Source: DATACN01 sp038215095 (GTDB taxonomy: Bacteria > Actinomycetota > Thermoleophilia > Solirubrobacterales > Thermoleophilaceae). From it: a stretch of 64,000 nt of DNA. The notes under the pieces are model-generated. The model had not been told where the DNA came from. It searched no databases and was given only the letters and a program-made list of their open reading frames with translations. This document shows positions 16,534-25,035 of the stretch, piece by piece. The position numbers and the translations under genes were made by a program. The stretch's first letter is position 1, and each line of letters opens with the position of its first letter. The DNA is taken from the NCBI GenBank assembly GCA_038215095.1, contig JBBQRG010000004.1, positions 8,939-72,938 on the forward strand, given 5' to 3'.

Positions 16534-17584
16534 GGATAGAGCCACCAGCGTGTCAGATTCCCGTACAGCCGTGGTCGACGTGGGCATCCCGGCGCACGGC
16601 AGGCCGCGCTACCTGGTCGAGGCGATCGAGTCCGTGCTGGCCCAGACGTTCGGCTCCTGGCGGCTCTGGATCTCCGACGACGGGCCCGGCGGAGGTCCGG
16701 TCGAGGAGGCGGTGGCGCCGTACCTCGACGATCCGCGGATCAGCTACCTCGCCACCGGCACCCAGTTGGGCCCGGCTGGGAACTCCACCAAGCTGATCCA
16801 GTGCGGCGACGCGCCCTACGTGTACCTGCTGCACGATGACGACCTGATCGAGAAGAGGTTTCTCGAGCGCCATGTCGAGTTCCTCGACACCCACCCGGAC
16901 TGCGGCCTCGTGTTCTCGTCGTTCGCCGAGATCGACGCGGACGGGAACGAGATCGCGCGCTCGAAGCTGCCGATCCGGGCGGGTAGGTACGAGATCGACG
17001 AGTTCATCCCGCTGATGCTCCACCACAACCTGATCTCGACCGACAACGTGGTGGTCAGGCGCGCCGCCTACGAGGCGGTGGGCCCGGCCTTCGACGCGAG
17101 CTTCCCGGCGATCTACGACTACGAGATGTGGCTGCGCCTGGCGGCCAGCTACCCGGCCGGCTACCTGGCTGTGTGGGACTCCTACTGGCGCCGCCACGGC
17201 GAGCAGGTCAGCTACACGTCCTACCGCGGCGACGAGTACCACCGCCTGCTCGAGCACATCGATACCATCCTCGAGCGCGAGCAGCCCCAGCTCCGCCTAC
17301 CGCCGCGGCTGCAGCGGCGAAAGCGCTCCAGCGCGCTGCTCTCGGCCGCGCTCGACGCCCTCGACCAGGGCGACCCGCCGCGGGCGCGCCGGCGTCTGGC
17401 CCAGGCGCTGAAGGTGAACCGGCTGTCCGTGCTCGACCCGCGCGCGGCGTGCGCCGCCGCCGGCGTCGCGCTCGGCGACCCCGGCCGGCGCCTCGCGCTT
17501 GGCGCCCGCCGCGTCCTGCACAGGCGCGGCAAGCGGCTGGTGTACTCGCCCTACCCGAGCGACTCGGCTCACCTGCTGCTCTAG
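16532..17584 (+). CDS. GT2-family glycosyltransferase
   Basis: 350 residues. GT-A fold: 'VVDVGIPAHGRPRYLVEAIE', metal/donor motif 'YLLHDDDLIEKRFLE' (DDD), and later 'DNVVVRRAAYEAVG' and 'IYDYEMWLRLAASYP' (the ED-like acceptor motif region). The C-terminal 100 residues are basic and helical, without a clear membrane segment. Inverting sugar transfer is expected. Start options are the ATG at 16532 or a GTG at 16550. Followed after one base by the next GT gene. Confidence 0.87.
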   Translation: MDRATSVSDSRTAVVDVGIPAHGRPRYLVEAIESVLAQTFGSWRLWISDDGPGGGPVEEAVAPYLDDPRISYLATGTQLGPAGNSTKLIQCGDAPYVYLLHDDDLIEKRFLERHVEFLDTHPDCGLVFSSFAEIDADGNEIARSKLPIRAGRYEIDEFIPLMLHHNLISTDNVVVRRAAYEAVGPAFDASFPAIYDYEMWLRLAASYPAGYLAVWDSYWRRHGEQVSYTSYRGDEYHRLLEHIDTILEREQPQLRLPPRLQRRKRSSALLSAALDALDQGDPPRARRRLAQALKVNRLSVLDPRAACAAAGVALGDPGRRLALGARRVLHRRGKRLVYSPYPSDSAHLLL

Positions 17585-17585
17585 C

Positions 17586-18701
17586 GTGGCTAACGTGGTG
17601 CTAGGTATGGATGCCAGCCGCCTGGCGGGGAAGCGAACGGGGGTGGGACGATACCTCGAGTATCTGCTCAACTCCTGGGCCGGCCAGCCGAGCCCGTTCG
17701 ACCAGGTCCGCCTGTTCAGCCCAGCTCCGATCGAGGGCCTGCCCGACGACAGCCGCTTGTCGCTGCGCGTGGAGCCCAGCGGGGGTGGCGGCATCGGCTG
17801 GCAGCTCGCGCGGTTGCGCCCAAAGGCCGCCGAGCTCGACGTGATGTACGCGCCGTACACGCTTCCGCCGGGCTACCGCGGCCGCTCCGTGGTCGCAAAC
17901 CTGGGCATTCTCGAGGGCCCCCACAGGCTGCCGGGCCTGTGGGCGCGGGCCTACTCCTGGCACTTCGCCTATAGCGCCCGCCACGCGGACGCCGTGATCG
18001 TGAACTCCGAGGCCAGCATGTCGGACCTCGAGCGCTACCTCGGTGTCGACCGCGACAAGGTGACTGTTATCTGGCCCGGCGTGGACAGCTCGTTCCGGCC
18101 GGCCGCGGCGGGCGAGCAGGGGCAGGTCGACGCCGCCGTCGAGCGCCACCTGGGCGAGCCGGCCGACTACTTCCTGTTCGTGGGCAAGCTCTCCGCGCGC
18201 CGCCACGTGCCCGAGTTGCTGGAGGGCTTCGCGTCGGTGGTGGCCGACCATCCGCACCTGCGCCTGCTACTGGCCGGGCCGAACAGCGGCGACGTGCCGC
18301 TGGAGGCGATCATCTCAGAGCTCGGCATCGCCGACCGGGTGCGACACGTCGAGCACGTCGAGCACGACGACCTGGCCCTGCTCTACCGCGGGGCCCGCGC
18401 ATTCGTGCTCCCCACGGTCCAGGAGAGCTTCCCCACCACAGCCCTCGAGGCCCTGGCGAGCGGCTGCCCCGTGATCACGGTGGCCTACCCCGCGATCCGC
18501 GAGGCCGGGCTGGTGGACGACGTAGTGGCGCTGCCTGACGCCGACGCGGCCACGCTGGCGGGCGCCCTGCGCCGCATGGTGGAGGACGAAGAACTGCACC
18601 GAACCCTGAGCGAGCGCGGCCCCGGCCGCGCCGCCGGGTTCGGCTGGGACGAGACGGCCCGCAAGACGATGGAGGTGCTCGAGAGGGTGGCGCGGCGATG
18701 A
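17586..18701 (+). CDS. GT4-family glycosyltransferase (mannosyltransferase-like)
   Basis: 371 residues, GTG start chosen because it lies just after the upstream stop and yields 'VLGMDASRLAGKRTGVGRYL', the standard N-terminal motif of this GT4 branch. Further signatures are 'VIVNSEASMSDL', 'VIWPGVDSSFRP', 'FLFVGKLSARRHVPELLEGF' and the donor-binding 'VLPTVQESFPTTALEALASG'. It overlaps the following methyltransferase by four bases, so the run 16532-20255 is probably one operon. Confidence 0.9.
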   Translation: MANVVLGMDASRLAGKRTGVGRYLEYLLNSWAGQPSPFDQVRLFSPAPIEGLPDDSRLSLRVEPSGGGGIGWQLARLRPKAAELDVMYAPYTLPPGYRGRSVVANLGILEGPHRLPGLWARAYSWHFAYSARHADAVIVNSEASMSDLERYLGVDRDKVTVIWPGVDSSFRPAAAGEQGQVDAAVERHLGEPADYFLFVGKLSARRHVPELLEGFASVVADHPHLRLLLAGPNSGDVPLEAIISELGIADRVRHVEHVEHDDLALLYRGARAFVLPTVQESFPTTALEALASGCPVITVAYPAIREAGLVDDVVALPDADAATLAGALRRMVEDEELHRTLSERGPGRAAGFGWDETARKTMEVLERVARR

Positions 18702-19465
18702 GCGAGAACGCGCTGCAGCTGCCAGAGGTCCCCTCGGACTACTACGCGCACATGTCGGAGATCGACCGCACCCACTGGTGGCACCGGGGGATGCGGACGA
18801 TCGCGGCGAGCTTTCTGGGCGATCGGCTCGAGCGCAGGGGGCAGCAGCTTCTCGACGCCGGCTGTGGCACCGGCGGCTTCCTGTCCTGGGCCGGGGAGCT
18901 CGGCAGCTTCGACAGCCTCTGTGGCGTGGACCTGAGCGCCGACGCGATCGACTTCACGAGGCGCGTCGTGCCGTCCGCCGACCTGCGCCTGGCGCCGCTC
19001 CACGACGTGCCCTTCGAGGACGGCCGCTTCGACGTGGTGGTGTGCAACGACGTGCTCCAGCACGTGGGCGAGCCCGAACTGAATCCGAGCCTGGTCGAGC
19101 TGCGCCGCGTGCTGCGTCCCGACGGCGCCCTCGTGGTGCGGACCAACGGCGCCCGGCACGGCTGGCGCGAGGGATCCGAGTGGCGGGCCTACGACCCTGC
19201 CGCCCTGCGGGCCGACCTGGAGGCCGCCGGCCTGTGCTGCGAGCGGATCAGCTTCGTGAACATGGCGGGCTCGCTCTGGGCGGCGGCGCGCGGGCGCTCG
19301 CCGCGCGGCCCGAGCGAGGAGCATCACGGCCTGCCGGCGCTCGACGACTCGGCGCCGTCGCAGGCGCGCTACCGGGTCCTGGCGGCCGAGGCCCGCTACC
19401 TCGCGAAGCCCTCGCGCAAGCTCCCGTACGGACACACGCTGATGGCCCTTGCAACCCGTAGCTGA
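18698..19465 (+). CDS. Class I SAM-dependent methyltransferase
   Basis: 255 residues. 'LLDAGCGTGGFLSW' is the SAM-binding motif I; 'VCNDVLQHVGEPE' and 'RVLRPDGALVVRTNG' are motifs II/III of Methyltransf_11. The N-terminal 'DYYAHMSEIDRTHWWHRGMR' is typical of a branch found in glycan clusters. Likely O- or N-methylation of a sugar or lipid-linked glycan. The ATG overlaps the upstream stop (ATGA). Confidence 0.88.
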   Translation: MSENALQLPEVPSDYYAHMSEIDRTHWWHRGMRTIAASFLGDRLERRGQQLLDAGCGTGGFLSWAGELGSFDSLCGVDLSADAIDFTRRVVPSADLRLAPLHDVPFEDGRFDVVVCNDVLQHVGEPELNPSLVELRRVLRPDGALVVRTNGARHGWREGSEWRAYDPAALRADLEAAGLCCERISFVNMAGSLWAAARGRSPRGPSEEHHGLPALDDSAPSQARYRVLAAEARYLAKPSRKLPYGHTLMALATRS

Positions 19466-19472
19466 GCCGACC

Positions 19473-20255
19473 ATGGAGGGTGGCGCCGAGGTCGCGTCGT
19501 TCTTCGACGGCGAGACCGGCTTCTACGACGCCGCCTTCGACGCGCGGACCCCGGGTGGTCACGCGCTGCGCGCCCGCCTGGACGCGACGCTGCGGCTGCT
19601 CGGCGCGGAGCCCGGCCGCGTGCTGGACGCGGGGATGGGGCCGGGGCGGCTGCTGGCCGAGCTCAGCCGGCGCGGCTGGGACGTGGCGGGGGCCGACCTG
19701 AGCGGGGGCATGGTCGCGACGGCGCGGCAGCGCCTGCCGGACGCGAGCGCACGACTGCTCCAGGGCCGCCTGGAGGCGCTGCCGTTCGAGGACGCGGGCT
19801 TCGACGCCGTTGTGGCCACGGGGGTGCTCGAGTACGTCGAGGACCTTCCGGCTGCCGTCTCCGAGCTGGCACGGGTGCTGCGGCCGGGGGGGACCGCCGT
19901 GCTGAGCGCGCCCAATCCGCGTTCGCTGTACGGGATCTGGCGGCGCTTCGTGATCTATCCGGCGGCGCGCGCCGTGAAGCGGCACCTCCGTGGGGTACGG
20001 GCCGCGCCGCCGGCGGGAACCCGGATCCGCGTGGAGCGCCTGCGCGAGCTGCTGGCCGGGTCGGGCCTCGCGGTGGAGGCGGTCGAGCAGGTGGGGTTCC
20101 ACGCGGTGCCGAGCCCGCTGGACGAGCTCTTTCCCGGCGCCGCGCTGCGTCTCTGCCGGCGCCTGGAGCGCACGAGGCCCGCGCTCGGCGACAGGCTGGC
20201 GACCCAGCTGGTGTTCCGCGCGCGCAAGCGCCCGGAGCACCGCTCCGTCCACTAG
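19473..20255 (+). CDS. Second class I SAM-dependent methyltransferase
   Basis: 260 residues. 'VLDAGMGPGRLLAELSRRG' (motif I with Met in place of the usual Cys), 'VVATGVLEYVEDLPAAVSEL' and 'VLRPGGTAVLSAPNP' place it in Methyltransf_11. The Arg-rich tail after 'LRLCRRLERT' may touch the membrane. The ATG at 19473 is preferred; a TTG at 19449 would overlap the preceding methyltransferase. The tandem pair suggests two methyl marks on the same glycan. Confidence 0.86.
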   Translation: MEGGAEVASFFDGETGFYDAAFDARTPGGHALRARLDATLRLLGAEPGRVLDAGMGPGRLLAELSRRGWDVAGADLSGGMVATARQRLPDASARLLQGRLEALPFEDAGFDAVVATGVLEYVEDLPAAVSELARVLRPGGTAVLSAPNPRSLYGIWRRFVIYPAARAVKRHLRGVRAAPPAGTRIRVERLRELLAGSGLAVEAVEQVGFHAVPSPLDELFPGAALRLCRRLERTRPALGDRLATQLVFRARKRPEHRSVH

Positions 20256-20285
20256 GGCTTCGTGTTATTACTGTCGATGGGCGGG

Positions 20286-21776
20286 ATGAAGACGCGCAGG
20301 GGAACAGCTCGGTTGGTGCTTGCGATGGCGGTGGCTCTTGCTGCCCTCGCGCCGGCTGCAGCCTCCGCCGCGACCACGATCACCACGATCGCGGGCAACG
20401 GCGTGGCCGGCGGCAGCGGCGACGGCGGCCAGGCGACCGCCGCGGCGATCAACCACCCGCGTGGATTCGCCGCGATGGCCGACGGCAGCTTCATCTTCGC
20501 CGACGCCTTCGACTACCGGATCCGCCGTGTTTTCCCGAACGGGACGATCCGAACGGTGGCCGGCACAGGCGTGAAGGGCTACTCGGGCGACGGCGGTGCG
20601 GCCACGTCCGCCCGACTCAACCTTCCGCACGCCGTGGCCGCCATGCCCGACGGCGGCTTCCTGATCTCCGACGAGGGGAACAACCGCATCCGCCAGGTCT
20701 TCGCGAACGGGACGATCCGAACGGTCGCCGGCACCGGCATCGCCGGCTTCTCGGGCGACGGGGGGCCGGCCCTGACCGCCCGGGTCGCCGCGCCGCGCGG
20801 GCTCGCCACCCTGGGCGACGGCAGCTACCTGATCGCGGACAGCGACAACAACCGCGTCCGGCTCGTTTCCACCAGCGGCATCATCACGACCGTGGCCGGC
20901 ATCGGCACCAGCGCCTTCGGCGGCGACGGCGGGGCGGCCAAGAACGCCGGTCTCAACTCGCCCTGGGGGGTCGAGCCGCTGGTGGGAGGCGGATACCTGA
21001 TCACCGACACCGACAACCACCGGATCCGGCGCGTGTCGGCCTCCGGGATCATCAACACGGTTGCGGGTAACGGCTTCAACGGCAGCGCCGGCGACGGCGG
21101 CCCGGCGACGTCCGCGTCGCTGGGACCCCCGTACAACACCGCGGCGCTGGCGAGCGGCGCCGTCCTGATTGCCGACCCCAACAACAACCGCGTGCGCCAG
21201 GTTTCGGCCGGCGGGATCATGTCCACGGCGGCGGGGTCGGGCGTCAAGGGCTTCTCGGGCGACGGCGGCTCGCCCACGAGCGCGCGGCTCTCCGCTCCGA
21301 AGGCGGTGCTGGGCTACGGCTCCGGCTTCCTCATCGCGGACTCCGAGAACCATCGCGTGCGGAGGGTGCAGTCGTGCACCGACCACAGCGCGCCCGTGTC
21401 CTACTACAGCCGCGGCACCGGCCGCACCAAACGACGCGGGAAGCGCCTGAAGATCGGCGGCACGGTGGCGGAGAAGGGCTGCAGCGGGGTTGCGAAGGTC
21501 GCGATCTCGGTGGCCCGCATCCAGGGCAAGCGCTGTCGCCAGCTCGGCAGCAGGAGCCTCGGCCGGACCATGAGCTGCAGCAAGCGCAAGTTCCTCAAGG
21601 CCAAGGTCAAGTCGCGCGGCTCGGGCCGCTACCGCTGGAGCTTCGCCAGCAAGCACGGGCTGCCGCGAGGCCGGTACATCGCGCTGGTCCGCTCGGTGGA
21701 TCACGCCCGCAACCTGGAGCGGCGCAAGCAGGCGCACGGCACCAGGCGGAACGTGGTCCGCTTCAAGATCGGCTGA
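20286..21776 (+). CDS. Secreted six-repeat NHL beta-propeller protein
   Basis: 496 residues from the ATG at 20286, which gives a clean Sec signal ('MKTRRGTARLVLAMAVALAA', cleavage near ASAA). Residues 34-362 are six repeats of about 55 residues, each with 'TVAGxGxxGxSGDGG...', '...LP.G.A..DGG.LI.D..NNR(I/V)R', typical NHL blades that would close a six-bladed propeller. The last 130 residues are a basic, Cys-containing beta domain ('CTDHSAPVSYYSRGTGRTKR', 'KRCRQLGSRSLGR'). Extracellular; likely binds glycan or protein. A hairpin follows the stop. Confidence 0.9.
   Translation: MKTRRGTARLVLAMAVALAALAPAAASAATTITTIAGNGVAGGSGDGGQATAAAINHPRGFAAMADGSFIFADAFDYRIRRVFPNGTIRTVAGTGVKGYSGDGGAATSARLNLPHAVAAMPDGGFLISDEGNNRIRQVFANGTIRTVAGTGIAGFSGDGGPALTARVAAPRGLATLGDGSYLIADSDNNRVRLVSTSGIITTVAGIGTSAFGGDGGAAKNAGLNSPWGVEPLVGGGYLITDTDNHRIRRVSASGIINTVAGNGFNGSAGDGGPATSASLGPPYNTAALASGAVLIADPNNNRVRQVSAGGIMSTAAGSGVKGFSGDGGSPTSARLSAPKAVLGYGSGFLIADSENHRVRRVQSCTDHSAPVSYYSRGTGRTKRRGKRLKIGGTVAEKGCSGVAKVAISVARIQGKRCRQLGSRSLGRTMSCSKRKFLKAKVKSRGSGRYRWSFASKHGLPRGRYIALVRSVDHARNLERRKQAHGTRRNVVRFKIG
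20385..21371 (+). repeat. Six tandem NHL-blade coding repeats of about 165 bases
   Basis: The repeat unit shows recurring 'ggcgacggcgg' (SGDGG) and 'aacaaccgc' (NNR) blocks at regular spacing. Units have diverged in sequence but keep length near 55 codons. Confidence 0.85.
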
Positions 21777-21788
21777 GCCTTCGGTCCT

Positions 21789-21805
21789 GGCCCGGTCGCC
21801 GGGCC
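21789..21805 (+). terminator. Hairpin after the NHL gene, terminator-like
   Basis: GGCCCGG-TCG-CCGGGCC is a perfect 7-base stem with a three-base loop, 12 bases after the stop. A short TTTT run (21812-21815) follows at some distance rather than directly, so it is an imperfect intrinsic terminator. It separates the NHL gene from the next oxidoreductase. Confidence 0.45.
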
Positions 21806-21869
21806 GGTGAGTTTTGGGCCCGGCCAGGCGTTAGTCATCGACAATGCCTGCGACAACGCGACAGATCTG

Positions 21870-22988
21870 ATGCGGTTCGGACTGGTGGGGCTCGGCTGGG
21901 CCGCGCGCTCCTTCCAGGTGCCGGGCCTGAAGCAGGTGCCCGGCGCCGTCCTGGTCGGCGCCTGCGACAGCTCCCAGGAGCAGCGCGAGTCGTTCGGGCG
22001 CGAGACCGGCGTCGACACCTACCCGGACCTCGACACGATGCTGGAGCGCGCGGCGCCCGACATCGTGATCGTGGCGACGCCCCCGGACTCGCACGCCACG
22101 CTCAGCATCCGCGCCCTCGAGCGCGGGGCGCATGTGATCTGCGAGAAGCCGTTCGTGAGCACGCTGGACGAGGCCGACCGCGTGCTCGCGGTCGCCGCGG
22201 AGGCGGGGCGATTCGTGGCCGTCAACCACGAGTTCCGCGACAAGCCGATCTTCAAGGCCATCGCCGACGAGATCGGCAAGCCGGACGTCGGCAGGCTCGT
22301 GTTCTGCCAGATCTGGCAGCTGATGGACCTGGCGCCGTGGGACGAGCCCGTGGCCTGGCGGGCGGCCATGAACCACCGCACGCTGTTCGAGGGCGGCGTG
22401 CACCTCGTGGACCTGCTGCTCCAGCTCTTCGGCGAGCGCCCGGAGGCCGTCTGGGCACGGCACTCGAGCGGATTGGGAGACCCCGAGCTCACCGGCGGCG
22501 CGGACGCCATCCACCTGGTCAACTTCGAGTTCTCCGGCGGCCGGCTGGCTCAGCTCACGATCAACCGGCTCTCGCGCACCGGCACCCGCTACGTGGACCT
22601 GCGCGCCGACTGCGAGCACGCCTCGCTGCGCGCGTCGCTGGGCGGCCGCATGACGGTCCAGATCGGCAAGAAGCGCGGCGAGCGCGCCGGCGTCCGGGTG
22701 GACTACGGCCCCGGCGGCCTCGCCTGGAGCGAGCGCGGACTGCAGCGCAAGACGCTCGCGCGCGGCCCGCGTGAGGCGGGCATGCATGCCACGGGCGCGC
22801 TGCTTCGCAGGATCACCGCCGCGATCGAGCAGGGCGTCGAGCCCCCGAGCAGCGGCCGCGAGGCCCGCGACGTGCTGGCCGTGATCGACGCCGCCTACCG
22901 CTCGGCGGCCACGGGCGAGCGGATCGAGCTCGACTGGGGCTCTAGCGAAGTCGCCGGACCGGCTCAGGCCGGCGCCGGCTCCCGGTAG
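21870..22988 (+). CDS. Gfo/Idh/MocA-family sugar oxidoreductase
   Basis: 372 residues from the ATG at 21870 ('MRFGLVGLGWAARSFQVPGL'), which puts the GxGxxA loop at the very N-terminus. 'HVICEKPFVSTLDEADRVL' has the catalytic-region EKP, and 'NHEFRDKPIFKAI', 'NHRTLFEGGVHLVDLLLQLFG' hold the C-domain His residues. Complete and normal length. It could oxidise or epimerise a nucleotide sugar. Third member of this family in the locus. Confidence 0.9.
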   Translation: MRFGLVGLGWAARSFQVPGLKQVPGAVLVGACDSSQEQRESFGRETGVDTYPDLDTMLERAAPDIVIVATPPDSHATLSIRALERGAHVICEKPFVSTLDEADRVLAVAAEAGRFVAVNHEFRDKPIFKAIADEIGKPDVGRLVFCQIWQLMDLAPWDEPVAWRAAMNHRTLFEGGVHLVDLLLQLFGERPEAVWARHSSGLGDPELTGGADAIHLVNFEFSGGRLAQLTINRLSRTGTRYVDLRADCEHASLRASLGGRMTVQIGKKRGERAGVRVDYGPGGLAWSERGLQRKTLARGPREAGMHATGALLRRITAAIEQGVEPPSSGREARDVLAVIDAAYRSAATGERIELDWGSSEVAGPAQAGAGSR

Positions 22989-23746
22989 TCCTTGCGGGCC
23001 AGCCGGCGCGAGCCGGCGCCCGCGCGCCGAAGCATCAGGTACCCCCGCGCCGAGCCGACCACCGCGCGGCGCAGCAGCTCGGGCCTGCGCAGGTAGTGCG
23101 AATCCACGCGCGGTAGCGCGTAGAGGTCGTCGCCGGGGCTCGTAGCCGACAGCCGGGTGGCCACCGCCGCCGCGTAGGTCTGGCGCACCAGGGCGTCAGC
23201 GTGAGCCGACGGCGCGGCCCCGTAGGGGTAGGCGAAGGTGCGCACCGGGCTCGACAGGAGCTCCGACAGCAGCTCCTGGGAGTGGACCACCTCGCGCTGC
23301 GCGAGCTCTTGCGTGGCGCCCACCAGCGGGGCGTGCTCCACGCCGTGGGAGCCGATCTCGAGCCCGGCGGCCGCGACCGCCTTCAGCTGCTCGGCGTCCA
23401 TCAGGGGCCGCAGCGGCGCCGTGTCCGGCTGCGAGGGCCAGTCGTTTTGCCCGCCGAGCGCCCCCGCCACGGCGAAGATCGTTGCGCTTCGGCCGGCATC
23501 CGCGAGCAGCGGCGCCGCATGGTCGTACACGCTCCGGAAGGCGTCGTCGAAGGTGATGGCCACCGCGCGCTCCGGCACGGTGCCGTGCTCGAGCGCCTCG
23601 GCGAGCTCCGACACCGTGAGCGTGGTGGCGCCGGCATCGGCGAGCACCTCGAGGTGCCGGGCGAACAGGTCCGGGTCGATGCAGAGGGGGGCCGGCCCCT
23701 TCTCGATCGCGTGGTAGGTGAGGATGAGCGCGCCGCGGCCGCTCAA
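22964..23746 (-). CDS. Polysaccharide deacetylase (NodB/CE4 family)
   Basis: 260 residues, TTG start overlapping the upstream GT4 stop. The CE4 motifs are visible: 'AITFDDAFRSVYDHA' (TFDD), 'GLEIGSHGVEHAPL' (the H-x3-H metal pair) and 'RTFAYPYGAAPSAHAD'. It should remove N-acetyl groups from an aminosugar in the polymer or precursor. There is no signal peptide, so the substrate may be cytoplasmic or lipid-linked. Converges with the oxidoreductase, overlapping by 25 bases. Confidence 0.88.
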   Translation of the reverse strand: MSGRGALILTYHAIEKGPAPLCIDPDLFARHLEVLADAGATTLTVSELAEALEHGTVPERAVAITFDDAFRSVYDHAAPLLADAGRSATIFAVAGALGGQNDWPSQPDTAPLRPLMDAEQLKAVAAAGLEIGSHGVEHAPLVGATQELAQREVVHSQELLSELLSSPVRTFAYPYGAAPSAHADALVRQTYAAAVATRLSATSPGDDLYALPRVDSHYLRRPELLRRAVVGSARGYLMLRRAGAGSRRLARKDYREPAPA

Positions 23747-25032
23747 GAGCGCAGCAGCTCCAGCTCGAACAGCCTGGCCCGGTCGGCGTCGCCACCGGCC
23801 TCGGCGGCCGTCTTGGCCAGCGCGTCCGCGCCGCGCCAGGCGGCGAGCTCCTCGATCAGGCCGAGGTAGCGGCGCAGGTGCACCTCGGGAGCCCAGCGCG
23901 CGCGGTGGGCCTCGCGGCCGCGCTCGCCGAGCGCGTTGCGCACGCTCACGTCGCCCGCGATCAGGTCGAGCGCACGCTGAAGCTCCTCATCCGAGGTGTA
24001 GGTGAACCCCGCGTCGCTCTCCTCGATCAGCTCCTTGAGGGCGCCGAAGCCGCGCACGATCGCCGGCGTGCCGCGGGCGAAGGCCTCGACCGCGACCAGG
24101 CCGAACGACTCGTGCCCCAGGGTCGGGACGACGACAGCGAGCGCGTGTCGGTAGAGCTCGTCCAGCTGCTCGCGGTCCTGCCAGCCGACGAAGCGGATGT
24201 GGGGGATGTCCGCGGCCTTGGCCTTGAGCTCCTCCGTCTCGGGGCCTTCTCCCGCGATCACCAGGTCCTGGCCGCGGCGGTTGCGGAAGGCCTCGATCAG
24301 CGACCCGAGGCCCTTGATCGAGTCGTGGCGGCCCACGAACAGGAAGTAGGGCCGGCTCGCGACGTGCCCGTTGCTCGGCGGAGTCGGCGGCACGAAGTGG
24401 GGGATGTGCTCGATCGGCACGATGTCCGCGAAGCGGCTGTGGAGCTTCGCGCTCGTGCGGCTCGGCGCGATCAGGGCATCCAGCTCGGTCATCGAGCGCT
24501 CGAGGAAGTTCCCGCGCCGCCAGGGCTGAGGCGGGCGCCGGTAGGTGAGGGCGCAGCGGTTGCAGGTCGGCTTCTCGCACACCTCGCGCTTGTTCTTCCA
24601 GAGCACGTGGGTGGGGCAGACCAGCCATTGCTCGTGCGCCGTGTAGAGCCGCAGCGAGGCCTCGCCCATGCCGAACACGCCCGGGCCACCGATCAGCGAG
24701 GGGTTGTGGAAGTGGATGACGTCGAAGGGGCCACGCAGGGCACGCTCGAGCTGGCGCCGCGAGAGCAGCGGGCGGCCGCTCAGGTGAGTGGCGAGCGGAG
24801 CGGCGGCTCCGGCCGGGGTCGTGATCGGGATGACCTTGATCGGGCCCTGCCTGGGCGGCGGCACCTCATGTCGTCCCCCCAGCGCGCGGTACGCGTCGGC
24901 GGCGTGGACCACCGTGACCTCGTGCCCGTGGCCGGCCAGCAGGTGGGCCAGGCGCTCGACCTGCACGGCGTCGCCCCCGAAGCTCGCGGGCGGATAGAAC
25001 GTGGTGACCATGCAGAAGCGGATCGGCGGCAT
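23743..25032 (-). CDS. GT4-family glycosyltransferase with Cys-rich insert
   Basis: 429 residues. N-terminal half: 'CMVTTFYPPASFGGDAVQVERLAHLLAGHGH', 'VIHFHNPSLIGG', then 'EQWLVCPTHVLWKNKREVC...CNRCALTYRRPP', a four-Cys segment seen in a known GT4 subgroup and possibly a structural zinc site. C-terminal half: 'FLFVGRHDSIKGLGSLIEAF', 'VVVPTLGHESFGLVAVEAFA'. Retaining transfer expected. First of a minus-strand GT run ending with the deacetylase. Confidence 0.9.
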   Translation of the reverse strand: MPPIRFCMVTTFYPPASFGGDAVQVERLAHLLAGHGHEVTVVHAADAYRALGGRHEVPPPRQGPIKVIPITTPAGAAAPLATHLSGRPLLSRRQLERALRGPFDVIHFHNPSLIGGPGVFGMGEASLRLYTAHEQWLVCPTHVLWKNKREVCEKPTCNRCALTYRRPPQPWRRGNFLERSMTELDALIAPSRTSAKLHSRFADIVPIEHIPHFVPPTPPSNGHVASRPYFLFVGRHDSIKGLGSLIEAFRNRRGQDLVIAGEGPETEELKAKAADIPHIRFVGWQDREQLDELYRHALAVVVPTLGHESFGLVAVEAFARGTPAIVRGFGALKELIEESDAGFTYTSDEELQRALDLIAGDVSVRNALGERGREAHRARWAPEVHLRRYLGLIEELAAWRGADALAKTAAEAGGDADRARLFELELLRS

Positions 25033-25035
25033 CGG